A stretch of 64,000 nucleotides of DNA from Perkinsus olseni (GCA_013115135.1 JABANP010000020.1:62001-126000); one strand, 5' to 3'; positions 24,355 through 37,475 are shown, counted from the stretch's first letter. The notes: generated from the sequence alone by a model not told the origin. Numbers and translations: made by a program.

Positions 24355-25146
24355 ATGTTGCAGGTATCTGAAGCTTCTCCATTTTCATCGATGTTGTCCG
24401 CGGCTGGTTCGACCTACGATACCCATGCTGGCAACTATGGCAGTAGTCTGTGGGAGATATTCTCCTCACATCCAGAGTTGGTGGTACCCTTGGCTGCTCA
24501 TGTTGGCCGTCTCCAGATCGACGAAGGTCCTCTCAATCGACCCTTAAACCGAGGGAAGGATTTGCCGAATTCTGGCGAAGGGAAGACTACTGTTATGATC
24601 AAGCGCATTCCTCGAACGTAGGTTGTCAATCACCTGCCCTCGGCTCATGATGCTCTATGCCTTTCAGTTACACCGTCGCTATGCTGCGTGATGAGCTTGA
24701 AGCAGCTTGCCCTATGATGAAGAACGGTGGTTATGATCTTCTCTATCTCCCTGTTGACACAGCCAAAGTGATTCTCAGTTTGAGGTTCAGCGTTGTTCAT
24801 CTCCTTGTCTTCTCAGATTAGCAACCGTGGTTATGCTTTTGTAAACTTTACATCACATGAGTGCCTTTGTGCATTCGTCGCCTCGATGCGTAATCGTCCG
24901 TGGCAGAGATTCTCTCCTGGTTCTAAGAGATGCGCTGAGATCTACTTCGCCCACATCCAGGGTAGAGAAGAGACCATACGCAATGTAGATCCGACTGGCA
25001 GTAAGAATACGACCTCTCCAGCGTACCAGAGCATCGGAGACGAGAATGTGTGGGTGATGGGCTTCAATATCGAGCCAGAGCTGACGATGGTGGGAGCTCA
25101 CCCTCAGCTTGGTCTCGGTTGGGTCCCGCCCCCCAGAGTGCGTTAA
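24355..25146 (+). CDS. Mei2-like RNA-binding protein (copy 2)
   Basis: This is a shorter tandem paralog of the gene at 21833. Exon 1 starts MLQVSEASPFSSML and ends TTVMIKRIPRT. Exon 2 gives YTVAMLRDELEAACPMM with YDLLYLPVDTAK. Exon 3 gives NRGYAFVNF and EIYFAHIQGREETIRNV. The two introns fall at the same places as in copy 1. The low-complexity N-terminus is much shorter and the tail ends VPPPRVR, without the cysteine cluster. The ATG lies just before a TTGCAG that could also be a splice acceptor, so a short upstream exon is possible. Confidence 0.85.
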
Positions 25147-25798
25147 ATCATCGGTTTCCTGCAGTAGTACGTCTTTGAGGGTTTGTGATGATACTTGTAA
25201 CTCTGACGACATGAAGGTGATGATCAGTATCTATACCTCCTTTTGTCGACATTTGCATTGGAACGCATCGTTCGGCCTATGCCTGTGATGACGTCCTTTT
25301 TTAACTACTTCGCTTTTGGCAACACACTTCCCGTATGCGCGTCGGGCGATTATTGGGTGTATATGCCCTGTAACAATGATCTTTATGCTTCGTATCAGTC
25401 TTAGTGTGATAGTGTGAGTCTCGGAATCTCCAAAACCAATGGTTTCTTGAGTTGCTGAAGTCAGTTCGTGTGAATGTTACCAGAATCTTCAACCTGAGTA
25501 GACAACATACGTATGACAACGTGTGGCACACTCGCCACAGAGAGTGTGAGGGACTGTGCCCACAGATCACCACGAACAGCTCCGCAGTTTTCGCTGTACA
25601 AGCGGACATGTCCACCAACATACTAGTCTGCGTTTGGGCTGGATTAGGACCACTCTCCAGTGCGCGAGCTTCATGCACTTCTTCAGATGAATCTCTTACC
25701 AGTGAGTGTTGAATTCACCCCCGACCCTACTTGTATTTTAACACCACAAAACTGCAATAAGGAAACACCAGCGAAGCGCTGATGGATAATCGTGTTTT

Positions 25799-27328
25799 TC
25801 ATGACGACTTATGAGGAGGAGGATCGGCGAGAATTTTGGTAATGAGATAGGACTCGGACAAAAAGTCGAGCCCCTTGCAATACATGCACTCTATCTGAAG
25901 AATGACGCTCGGCTGACGCATCCCCGCAACTCCTCTGTACCTCGAATTTGCGTCGGGATGTGTTGAGGTAAGCCACCTCATCGGCGAGGACTCCTGGTAG
26001 ATTTTCGATATTGGCCGAAAGCCTTCTTAGGAGGGTCTCGTCGCACGCTGTCATTTGGATACCGCACGCCTCGACAGGAATGTTGTATCTTGACGTAAAA
26101 ATACTGACCATCAAAACACTCCGCAGGTCTACGTACTCTTCGATATCGTTATGGCTCAGACCGAGCCATTTGAGTTCAGGAAGACGGCGTCGGTAGGCTA
26201 GGTAGATACTGAGCCCATGAGGGTCGAGGTCGCCGAGGTACCACATTGGTAGCCGTTGGGTACCCTGCGGTAGGTGTAGGCCAAGAATACGCTAGATCTG
26301 TTATTACTTGCTTATCGGCAACATCATGCAAAAGACTGAGGAACCTTATGGTACGATAGTCCGGATATCCTCGAGCTGTGATAATGAAACATGGTAAACG
26401 GCCAAGTAGAAGATGCCGGCCACCTTGGCTTAGAATACGCTGAGCTGCGGAGGATCACGATGGACTCCCTTCGAGTACAACTACCTGGAATACGGTGTCC
26501 TTCTCGACAACGATGACATGCCGGGCTGTGGACTCGAAGGACGTGCAATTGGCGACGAGACTCTGCGGGCATTAATACGGCATATAGTAGGGCCGTAAGA
26601 GGAGTCACTTCTGTTATTGTTATCCCCTGGTCTGCTGCCTCGGTGTTCAGATGGAGGAGGGCGCTTGCCGGACCATCTCGGCCGTGAAATATTGTATCTC
26701 TGGGACCAGCGAGGAGCCCTTTCGCTGTGCTCAAGATGCCCACTTCTGGCACATACCCAGGAATTTACACGTAAGGGACAAGCGTTCCTACTGTGTCGTT
26801 CCGTTTGCAGAAGATCTACGGCCTCAACCAGACGGGCGTTCAGTCGTGTTTGAGATGGAAATAGCTGCTGCTGCTGGGTTCCCGACGAGCCTAGGGAGCG
26901 GTAGTACCTCACACAGTACAATAACACTGCTGCTGCATGCCCGCCTTACAGCTCCCTTTGGAGTGGCTGTACGGCCCGTTGTCAATAGCTGTTGTATGAG
27001 TTCGAAGATATACCACAACTGGCAGAGATGCTTAACACCAATACCAGCACTTACAGTTATCTTCTTAGAGTTCGCCTCTCCAGTACAGAGTACCTGTCAT
27101 GCTGATCATTACGATCATGAATCACACTGAGAGAGGCTTCCACCCTACAGGATGTCGGCCATCACAGGGGCAGTTGATATCTAAGCACACTGTTGACGAT
27201 CGTGACTTGTCACCAGATGATGACCTGCCTACGAGGTCAGCGTTCTCACAAAAGTTCACCAGTTTATTCGTCAACAGCTGTATGCGATCGAGGATCTCCT
27301 CGTGTTGCCCGCAGTCGTCTACCGCCAT
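25799..27328 (-). CDS. SPO11: SPO11 / topoisomerase VI subunit A homolog
   Basis: SPO11 makes the DNA double-strand breaks that start meiotic recombination. Exons on this strand give LWYIFELIQQLLTTG, then CVRYYRSLGSSG with the candidate catalytic Tyr pair (codons 26901-26906) and QLFPSQTRLNARLVEAVDLL. Next come LSTAKGLLAGP (the family KG motif), VIVVEKDTVFQRILSQ and IITARGYPDYRT. The Toprim motif is YLGDLDPHGLSIYLAY, and the end is FEIECMYCKGLDFLSESYL. The Toprim DxDPxG acidic residues are present. Stop TGA at 25799. The first exon up to 27328 is the least certain part. At least seven introns. A topoisomerase VI A subunit proper cannot be excluded, but no B subunit is in the window. Confidence 0.86.
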
Positions 27329-27529
27329 AGTATTTTACTGAGGGAAGACTCCTGTCTCGACCGATTCTCTTTTTCACACAAGTTACAACACGACTCGGAT
27401 ATGGATAAAGAAGCCACACGGGTAAGTAACGAGGTCATGGGGTGAGTGAAGGTCCGTATACAGACCGCTACTGCGATCCCTAGTAACACTGTCATGCATG
27501 AAGGTGGTGAAGTAACACTGGTGACGGCT

Positions 27530-29326
27530 CTAGTAGCTGGTACCGGATATCAGGGACTCCGAGTGGGAATGCTGACTCCTGACGATTCCAATACGATGGT
27601 TATCTGACAGCATGCAGCAGCTGCTTGGAGCGGTATCTAGTAGTACAGCTCTACCCCTGTCGAAGGTTGTCATATAGGCTTGGAGGAAAGGGCTACCCAC
27701 GATCCATAGAGGGCCTGAGATGAGACTCTTCAAGTGGGAGGGATGAGGAGATGAGGACCACCTCTGTTGGAATTGACGTCCCTCGCTGAGATGTCGATAT
27801 CACAGAAGCCATCGTATCTCAAGGCATACTCAGCTGGGCTCACGTCTACCTCTACCTGCGATATCAGACTGCTGCCCATCAGAGCAGCTGCAGCAGCACC
27901 TCAGTTTCCTTGCCATACTCATCTTCCCCGCGGACTATGTAGGTTAGCATAGGTAGACTGTCATAGTTAGAGCAACCGGCCCTCACGTTGAGAGCATCAC
28001 TAACGATATCGAATACGTCACTCGGGAAGCTGATATCAGAGGTACCTGCCGCGTGATGCTGCCCCACTCCCTACCCCATGACTAGCCATCACTACCCGTA
28101 TCCACTAGCAGGTGACAGGGGCTGCCTTCTTCTCTCGTGCACACGCCAAGCCTCCTGCCGTTGACGACCACATCAATAGCACCCAAGTCCCAATGGGTTG
28201 ATGACACAAGTGGGAACCATCGTATGCGAGCTCCGGGGGCGACCTTATCCGCGGGGGGACGACTACCTACAGCGATGAGATGAGACCTTCCTGCTTGAAG
28301 AAAGAGGTACCTCCTAGGAAGAGAGCGCCGGGTAGGGCAGGATCCTTGCTGTGATAGAAGGTAAAGACTCCAAGGTCTGGCATGTTCTCCATCAGGGTGG
28401 GGCCGTCCAAGTTGAATGAGGCGTCGGGGCGGCTCCAGGAAAGCCTGACAGTGGATACGGAGCATCCATTGATAATAGTAATACCGCCATCACCACTCTT
28501 ACCCGCATACACCGTCGAAAGGATAATCCTCAAAGGGGAAGTCAGACTCGTATACGGCTGTACCGAATGATTGATGCTGAGATGATTACCATGACTACGG
28601 CGTGGCTAGGGCGTGGATGCGTAGGCTACAGTACTACTACTCACCGGAGTCGAGGAGTTTCCGATCTGACCGGGGAAAGGAGGGTGCTGTCAATACTAGC
28701 CATTCGGTCTAGTTACCTTTACTCTATCCCAATGTTGTTTGATTTGAACATTTCCCGTACTGTACTTGATCCCCATCTACATAAGACCATGGTGGCCATG
28801 ACCTATATCGCTGGTACCATTACTACCACCGACTCGTCTTCTGATTGCGCCTCATCACCTCTGTAAGCCTGACGGGAGGTATCGGTCAATAGCACATCCG
28901 TACACCTCTACCTTATGCTCGGAGCAAGCCCGTGTGTCACATGTAGCATCAGGCACCCATAGGTTAACCGATCCCGTATCGAAGACAACATCGAAGACCT
29001 GCTCTTCCCCCTCCGGGCCGATGAGTATCGGGCCATAGTAGCTGAGATGAGCACTGCGATAGGATGTCGAAACCCCGCTATTGAGGTACCTCCCACGGGT
29101 GACGGCTAGCCTGGCCATAGAAGTCTGAGTGCCCGCCGTGGCCGACTGCTTGTACTCTATTCGAGCCCTGATGGTAGAACATGCCCAACCAGCTGAGAAG
29201 GGTACAATGGTACTTATGGCGGGCTTCAACCGACTCGAATGGTGATCTCAATGTGATCATGGTGGCCTCAACAGCGGCGGCCAGAGAGGCAGAGGTGATG
29301 ATCAATCTGGCCAAGGTCACGGGCAT
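27530..29326 (-). CDS. Secreted pepsin-like aspartic protease
   Basis: Start MPVTLARLIITSASLAAA looks like a signal peptide, so the protein should enter the secretory path. The N-lobe has YYGPILIG, FDVVFDTGSVNLWVPDAT (first catalytic Asp) and a disulphide loop CDTRACSEH. The flap-to-second-lobe stretch gives FYHSKDPALPGALFLGG. The C-lobe has WDLGAIDVVVNG and LLVDTGSD (second catalytic Asp), and ends with PLWIVGSPFLQAYMTTFD, the usual A1 terminal hallmark, before TAG at 27530. Both catalytic DTG triads are intact. Introns split the gene into about eight exons. It lies between SPO11 and TBCC on the same strand. Confidence 0.86.
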
Positions 29327-29400
29327 GGTAAGCAAGGATGCTTTTACATGGTGAATTGATGGCTATTAAGACGAGTCCGCAGTGATTTACAGGAAACATG

Positions 29401-30628
29401 TCATTCAAAGAGGCCGATTACCTCACTCAGAGGGGACGTTCCATCCCAAACATGCCGGCGCACTGCCACCTTGTCGGGGATAGGCCTCCAGTTAGGAGAT
29501 ACCCCATCCACTTGGAGGTAGGAGAAGTCGGCTACAGTGATGGAGGAGGGTGAGATGTCAAAGCTGCCTCCCATAGCTATCCTAGTGCCTGAACAACGCT
29601 AGTATCCTCAAATGGTGGGGTGGTAGGTCGGGATGATTACAGTCCTCTATGATGGGTGTGGCGCTGGCGTTGGCATAGATGACCATACCATCGCTGGTGT
29701 GGATTCTAAGCTGTCGGGCATAACACCCCGATAGTTGTATAACGGAGTCGTGGCAATCGTAGCAGAGAATCACTGGACCAACTGGAGTGCCGGGAGAGGG
29801 GGCCTCTGGGAGAGGAGCATCAGGATCCCCAAAGAGAGGGGAAACGACTGACCATGAGTCACGGCGATGAAGCTGTTGCGTACACCATGGATGTATATAG
29901 CCGCAGGTAGGTGCTGGACAGGGGCTGTGCTGCTGCTGGTGTTGAAGCGGACGGCGCAGTTGGTGAGATCCTGTAGAGTGTAGACCTCTGAGCTGCTATT
30001 GACCTCAACATCGAAAACACCACCATCACGAGAGCCGATGACCTACGGAAAATACACAAAGTGGAAGACGTCAATGGTGGTAGATACTCATCACATTGGC
30101 TGACGATGGATAGACAGAGGTCGATGCTGGGCTTGGTCCGGCAGTAGTAGCTGTCGATTCCGTGGCGCGATGAGCCTCCCACTCATCATCCGGTATCGGC
30201 CTCTGACGAAAGCTAAACCTCTTCCCATGCCGTCGTCGTCGTTGTCGGTCCGCTGACTGCATTGCCTCGAGCAGGGTCGTGACTGTGTTAAGCCTGCGTG
30301 GAGCACTTCCACCAGCCGCCTATACTCTTCCCACCTCTGCTTGATCATCTTTACATCATAGGAGGGCATTGAGGAGCCTTCTACCACAAGTGAGGTTGTC
30401 AAGGCTTCGGTATACTGGACGACCAACGATCCCTGATAGGCTGCGCTGCATCGGCAGCCAGAACATCACCTCCCTACCCATTTGTCAATATCTTGCCGTG
30501 TGATCGGAGTGGATGATGATGATGCCCGTAGTGGCCGCTTTCAGCACCTTCTTCTCTAGGTCCACTACACCCGCACGCAGAGCCTGCAAGTCGTTGGCCG
30601 ATGCATCATCTTCATGCACTCCCAACAT
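29401..30628 (-). CDS. TBCC: Tubulin-folding cofactor C (TBCC)
   Basis: TBCC is the GTPase activator that releases folded alpha/beta-tubulin from the cofactor complex. The N-terminus MLGVHEDDASANDLQ with LRAGVVDLEKKV and later IKQRWEEYRRLVEVL forms the expected helical bundle. After a basic/Ser linker, the beta-helical C-CAP/TBCC domain starts with VFDVEVNSSSEVYTL, CAVRF and YIHGVRNSFIAVTHG. It continues with GPVILCYDCHDSVIQL, RQLRIHTSDG (with the Arg that acts as GTPase finger in the family) and SATPIIEDC. The end is VADFSYLQVDG, SPNWRPIPD, then TGA at 29401. About four introns, phases consistent. Confidence 0.82.
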
Positions 30629-30807
30629 ATCGGGAATGACCGAATAATAGCGAGACGGCTTTATTGACCACTGAACCCAACAAAGGTCGGAACTGTTGCC
30701 AAGGTCTACTGTGGTTGGTGCTAACCATCTGCTTAATATTCTTACAGCAACTTCTTAATCGTAACTGAGGCACGACTAATGCCCCGACCCGAAAGGGACA
30801 GAGTAGC

Positions 30808-32496
30808 CTACCGTGGACTGCCTCTCTCTCCCCTACCGCGGGAACGGCTGCGGCTCTCTTTAGTATGGTATTCACCATAGCTCGGTGATCTACGCCTGGA
30901 GTCACGTCCACGTGGTGAGCGGCCACCACTGTAGGGGTCATCGTAGGAGCCTCCGGATGGTGGTGGTGCAGCACCCCAGTCACCGTAACCTCCCTTGCCG
31001 CCCCAACTGGAGTACCCCTTACCGCCCCAGCCGCCTTTACCCCAACCATACCTACACAGGTAAAAGAAGTGATCGAGAACCCTGGGGATAGCAGGCGCTG
31101 TGCTTACCCCTTGCCCTTGCCTTTGCCGAAGCCTTTACCCTTCCCTATGTGGCCAAGCGTCTCGCCATGCTTCTCATCAGTGAACTCTTCTACTCGAATA
31201 ATGGACGTGTCACCCTGAAATAGAATAGAGCATTCTCACATCCACAGGAAACGAACCTAATCCGCCCTTCGCATCCGATAGAGGAGTACAGAGTATGATG
31301 AGGGTGAGGAGTGGTACTGATGATAACTAGGATCCGTAGTAGTACCATCCGGATGTTGTCCACATTATTATTATCCAATCCTCATTATCATCCGAACTAA
31401 TACTGATTATCGTCATTAACATCAGCAGTAGTGGTGATATCCTCATTAACGTAATGATGATGATCCTCCATCATTCCTATCCGATTATCCACTCCTATTT
31501 TATCATCCCCACCGCGGCCGCCGCCAGTAGCACACGACGATGGAAGTTGGCGACTTATGATCCTCTCCGTGACAATATTCCCTATACACTATCCTTACAA
31601 AATGGCTCTTCATCTCGGTGTCATCGAGGGTGCGGACAGCGCGCTCGACATCAGATTGACCAGCAAAGCCAGCTACACCGACACCGTCACGGGTGACTTC
31701 AGTGAATCTAACGACGACCAGCAGGGGTAGAGGACAGCGGAACTGACAGATCCCCGTGCTACCGGCATTCGCCAGCATCACGCATCTTGTCTTTGAGGTC
31801 CTGCCAAGAGGCTCCTCGTGGTAGATTGGTAACGACCACACGGTAGTACTTCTCGGACATACCCATATTGTCGTAGTATCTACACCGATACACGTGGAGA
31901 AGGCAGCCCCATCAGGTCGTAGCACTCACGCTGAAGGGGATCCACTGCCACCGCCCTTGCCGTATCCACCACCGTAGTCGCCGTATCTTGAGAGAGCACC
32001 GTTCCGAGGTGTATACCAGCATAGGAAGGCTCATCACCTGCCGCCCCCTTTGCCCTTCCCCTTTAGAAGACATTCCACGAGGATCATCACGATACTCGGC
32101 ATCCACTTCAACAGTGATGGGCTGGCCGTCAATCTCATACCCATTACGTGACTGCAGAGAGGAAGGGAGGGTATTCAAACAACACGTCCGAGGAAGTAGC
32201 CTACCTTGGCTGCATCGGCGGCATCTTGCCAGTCCCGGAATTGAACATAGGCGTATCTGAGCTCACGAAGCGGACTGTTAGGCGGTGATAGTAACACATG
32301 CCTACGCTGTGCGCCTCCGAGAACTCTCGTTGATTCTGGCACCTCGGATCTCGATGGACTCTATCCTGCCGAACTTGTAAACTGAAGAGGAGGACTCAGT
32401 AACAGGGAAGGTAGTAGTTGCGAGGGTAGTACATATATCATCAAGCTCCCTCTCACGAAGAGTAGATGGTATATTGGATACTATGATCCGAGCCAT
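30808..32496 (-). CDS. SR splicing factor, SF2/ASF (SRSF1) type
   Basis: Start MARIIVSNIPSTLRERE opens the first RRM, which continues YKFGRIESIEIRG and YAYVQFRDWQDAADA. A Gly-rich linker leads to the pseudo-RRM YYRVVVTNLPRGASWQDLKD, whose SWQDLKD heptad is diagnostic for SRSF1-like SR proteins; it continues VGVAGFAGQSDVERAV. A Gly/Lys-rich region (GKGKGFGKGKGKG) and an Arg-Ser tail (SRRRSPSYGEYH; SRSRSRGRG) finish the protein at TAG 30808. It should bind exonic enhancers and recruit the spliceosome, apt for a genome with so many small introns. About seven introns. It is divergent from the small gene at 32530. Confidence 0.9.
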
Positions 32497-32529
32497 AGCT
32501 AGGGAAAAGATGGTATTACAATACACTGA

Positions 32530-32962
32530 GATACACCTCAATCAGGACCCCTGCGCAAGACAAGAACTTCAGCGGTTCCTACGACCTTGTTGCACACAAA
32601 CTCGCAATCTCGTTCGCCCAGCAAGATCAAAACTGCCGCGCCGCCGCCGTACACTATACTCGACGGTGAGCAAATGTCAGTGTCACCCGAGAACGATGAG
32701 TATAAATATGTGACTCTGTATGCTCACTGATCATCCTGAGGTTGAGCCGGAGTTTTGGGAGCAGTGAACAACCCCAGAAGATTATCGATCGCCATGGCGG
32801 GCGCTACTCTTAAAACTCGATTACTACTCTACGGCGTCGTACTTGGAGCGCCGCTGTATTTTTGACCAATCTATGAAGCCCTCGATGTGCGAAATCTGCT
32901 CAGCCTGCATTTTCGACGCGGATCCGTGCCCTCAGTTCAGGCACTACCTGGCAGCGTATTGA
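32530..32962 (+). CDS. Small hypothetical Cys-rich protein
   Basis: A frame open from about 32526 reads SRSPSKIKTAAPPPYTILD. A strong donor GTGAGC at 32667 and an acceptor CCCCAG near 32773 are both phase 1 and join it to EDYRSPWRALLLKLDYYS. The end is YLERRCIFD and then CEICSACIFDADPCPQF, with TGA at 32962. The CxxCxxC cluster could bind a metal ion. I recognise no family. No in-frame ATG was found upstream of the intron, so the true start is unknown and may lie in a further 5' exon. It precedes thioredoxin reductase by about 100 bp on the same strand. Confidence 0.4.
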
Positions 32963-32986
32963 AAATAAACGCACAAAAAACCTGAG

Positions 32987-33025
32987 GACTATGACTCATA
33001 GTCTATGAGCCAGGCTCATTGAGCC
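32987..33025. other. Cluster of odd-centred palindromes upstream of TrxR
   Basis: GACTATGA-C-TCATAGTC (32987-33003) and TGAGCC-A-GGCTCA (33006-33018) are both perfect inverted repeats around one central base. The second overlaps GGCTC-ATT-GAGCC (33013-33025). They lie 35-75 bp before the TrxR ATG, in the short gap after the preceding stop, so they could be protein-binding sites or RNA hairpins in a 5' leader. Confidence 0.5.
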
Positions 33026-33032
33026 CTTTTAG

Positions 33033-34851
<1,819 letters not shown>

Positions 34852-34866
34852 GCGGCTCATAGCCGC
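34852..34866 (+). other. Hairpin directly after the TrxR stop
   Basis: GCGGCT-CAT-AGCCGC is a perfect 6-bp stem with a 3-nt loop starting at the base after the TAG. Position suggests a role in, or bystander to, Sec read-through. Confidence 0.45.
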
Positions 34867-34897
34867 TATACAGTCGATTACTACTCGGATTTAACAA

Positions 34898-34959
34898 GGA
34901 GGACGAATGAACTACCATCCACAAACATCACATGATGGATGGTATTGATATGTCCCTCT
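34898..34959 (+). promoter_or_regulatory. SECIS element of thioredoxin reductase
   Basis: In the 3' UTR, the lower helix AGGAGGACG pairs with TGTCCCTCT (one mismatch, two wobbles). Next comes the SECIS quartet ATGA (34907-34910) facing TGAT (34946-34949). The upper helix is TACCATCC (34913-34920) with GGATGGTA (34937-34944), a perfect 8 bp. The apical region ACAAACATCACATGAT has the required unpaired A run 12 nt after the quartet and a mini-helix ATCA/TGAT, which makes it a type II SECIS. All consensus parts are present and in order. Confidence 0.85.
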
Positions 34960-35173
34960 ACCTCAACAACTGTTGCTCATTGGTGTTATGTATTATAGTC
35001 AACCCGGAATGATGAAAAAACTTCTCATTGCGGTGCACAGACCATTTAGCACGTACGCCGGTATCAAGGCGATTGAATCTCGCTTCAAAGTACTGAGTAG
35101 CCTTGTGTTGTCCCATTCCCCCCCTCAAGTGTCTGTTTGAGGTTTTTTCTCACTTCCCTGAGGTGATCTGCAG

Positions 35174-35964
35174 ATGGAGATCATTCCGGTTCAACACCTC
35201 GTTAAGGAGGCCATGCCGACGGACACTGTCCCTTACAGCCCACCCGTCAACCCAGAGGAGTTCGTAAGGCTGGCTGTCGGCCTTCTCACGGTGGGGCTGG
35301 CTTTTACCTGCTGGCTCATGATGTAATAAACGCCCGAATAGCAGCGATCAAGGCGTCCTCTTCGAAATGAGTTCTCAGTGGTGCTGAGCGTCTGAACGTT
35401 GTTTGAACTTTTAGAGAGCTACCGATAGAGGCTTTCATTTGCGATTGAAATCGCTACCATACAGTGGGACGTTGACCAGAGCTTCGCATTCTGAAACTGC
35501 GAAGAAAGGATAAGGCAGTAGGGAATAGATTATACTATGATGTGTATCAGTACAGTCTCCTCGTACACTATAATCATCCTAGTATATAAGTGTGCATGGT
35601 GACTGGGTAAGGTGGAGTCCTCAGCCCCATCTTTCACGAGCTCTGTATCAGCACGCAGCAGCAATATGATGATACGATCCTATGGAAGGTCAAGGCTGGG
35701 AACATTATATCTTTCAGGTACAATGTGACGAGGACCAAGTTCGAGAGATCTCTCACAAAGGAACTCATCGTTGCGGTAGGGTCCTGGGGTGCCTAATACC
35801 ATACCTAATACCTGGGGTGCCTGGTACTGGGAACAACCGTTCAACTTCCACTTCGGTGTCGACAGTCATTGTCGCACAGTTTTTGTGTCCTTCAGGCGTT
35901 GGCGTCCGTAACCCTCGGTACTGGGGCATTCTTCGCTATGCTCGCGGCTGACCTCTATGTGTGA
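35174..35964 (+). CDS. TMEM258: TMEM258 / OST complex small subunit homolog
   Basis: TMEM258 is a two-helix subunit of the ER oligosaccharyltransferase. Exon 1 (35174-35322) gives MEIIPVQHLVKEAMP, then YSPPVNPEEFVRLAV and a first helix ending CWLMM. Exon 2 (35718-35775) gives YNVTRTKFERSLTKELIVA. Exon 3 (35896-35964) gives ALASVTLGTGAFFAMLAADLYV-like helix 2, then TGA. The exons total 276 nt, 91 residues, close to the usual 79. The motifs SPVNP, VTxTK and KEL match the family. Intron 1 is unusually long for this window (395 nt), intron 2 is 120 nt; both are GT-AG. Confidence 0.85.
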
Positions 35965-36116
35965 TGAGCTTAGTAAGCACGACGGCGGCGGCGGTGTATA
36001 GAGGCCATAGACTGTCATCACTTTCTATGCCACAGATAAGGGTATTGTGTTTGTTACAACGGGTTGAGGCTGCTCCTCATGTGAGCAAGTGAAGTTGCGG
36101 TACCAACGGTACCATC

Positions 36117-37173
36117 ATGAGCCGGCTGCAGGTATCTTGTGCGCATGTCCTGCTGTTAGCCATCATGTTCCCAAGTCTGCCACAAACCTACGCCCCGATA
36201 TCAATGTACACGCTATGTAGTGCTCGCGACCTGACCGGTGATGCCCTATGCCCTCAGACGAGGCTATCAAGGCGAGCCCGAGGGCCTCTCATTGTCCCGC
36301 AACCTGCGACGGCTGTGGCTGGACGGACTCCTCTCGAGTGAGCACGCTCCGGATGATTCCTTGGAAGTAGGGCGCCATCGGTTATTCAAACGTTAGCATT
36401 AGCTCCAGTAGGTGTCTATGATGCTGATGGACACAGTGAACACTCTGGAAGAGTATCTCTCACCAAGGGTCGTCACAGATGCACCTCCAGTGGCTAGTAT
36501 CGTGCTGCTAGATCGACAGCTGAGGACTCAGCAGCAGCAGCAACCCCGAACAACAGCGACGGTTACACCAGACAGGACTACCCCACCTGAGCCAGTAAGG
36601 CTCCGAACAGCCAGGCCACCACGGAAGGTGAAGCGGTCCCCTCCGAAGGTGGATCCTGTTCCCGATGGTCACCGTCTTAATGGGGTAGTAGAGGATAGCA
36701 AACGATAACATACTTCCATAGTGATGCTGTGAATGGTAGTTACTAGACCCGCCAGCAGTGAAGGAGAACAAACGGGGGGACTTGGTCCGCCGACCAGTGG
36801 CCCCTCAACCGACATCTCGACGACGGCGACGCTCCTCCTTTGTGCCACACCAGCAGGCCTTGTAGGCTCCCGATCAACGCATGCTTGTTGTTCCACATCT
36901 TGGCTCAGGCCCGTTGCAGGAGTAATGAGGAAGACTAAAGTGGTGCCTTTCAACATGTGCCTCACCGAAGAGGCTGCGCAGCAGGTGGAGTCACCATCAT
37001 CACCTACTAGTATGGCTACCAGGCTTGTACAGATACCTATGCCGCAGACCACTGCTAGGGAGTATGACAGGCACATGAGACGTAGGGTACACATACTCAC
37101 GTCGAGGGGACTGGCATTCCTCAGGTGGACTGGACCCAGCCCAGCTCCGGCAGTTCCTTTACGGCGAGGGTAA
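36117..37173 (+). CDS. Hypothetical basic, proline-rich disordered protein
   Basis: No family recognised. The best supported exons give MLMDTVNTLEEYLSPRVV, a poly-Gln run, RTTPPEPVRLRTARPPRK, then after a phase-matched intron VKENKRGDLVRRPVAPQ and TSRRRRRSSFVPHQQA. A second intron (donor near 36859) leads to VMRKTKVVPFNMCLTEEA and YDRHMRRRVHILTSRG, ending PAPAVPLRRG at 37173. Composition is Arg/Pro/Thr-rich and lacks hydrophobic cores, so it is probably disordered and may bind nucleic acid or cytoskeleton. The 5' part (36117-36400) is uncertain in frame. Confidence 0.4.
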
Positions 37174-37475
37174 CTGAGGTTAATGGCGATGATGATGATT
37201 GGGGAGGACCATGAATACCTGCAGCATTGGGAATGGGTATATGGCATCTGGTGGCTTCTTGCATTTAAGGGGATGCGTCGGGCTGAGAAGAAACCCTTGG
37301 AGAGCCCAGTTAGAGACATTGGAGCGCCACGGGCTATAGAGTGATATCTTGGCCTGTTGATTGTGTCGTCGGGCTTCTAGCCCACTAGGTGTCCCTTGTG
37401 AGCATCGTACCTTATCCGCTTGCGTTGAGTCATCACCCTGGGTCGCCCTGGATCGCGTATCGTTGCACCTTGTGA

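Noticed and set aside
25301..25678. Minus-strand ORF of 125 codons between Mei2-like copy 2 and SPO11
   Set aside because: No ATG of good context, no recognisable motif, Cys/His/Arg-rich composition typical of chance frames.
32750..32770. In-frame TGA in the small gene before TrxR as a second selenocysteine codon
   Set aside because: The TGA falls inside a phase-1 GT-AG intron and no SECIS follows.
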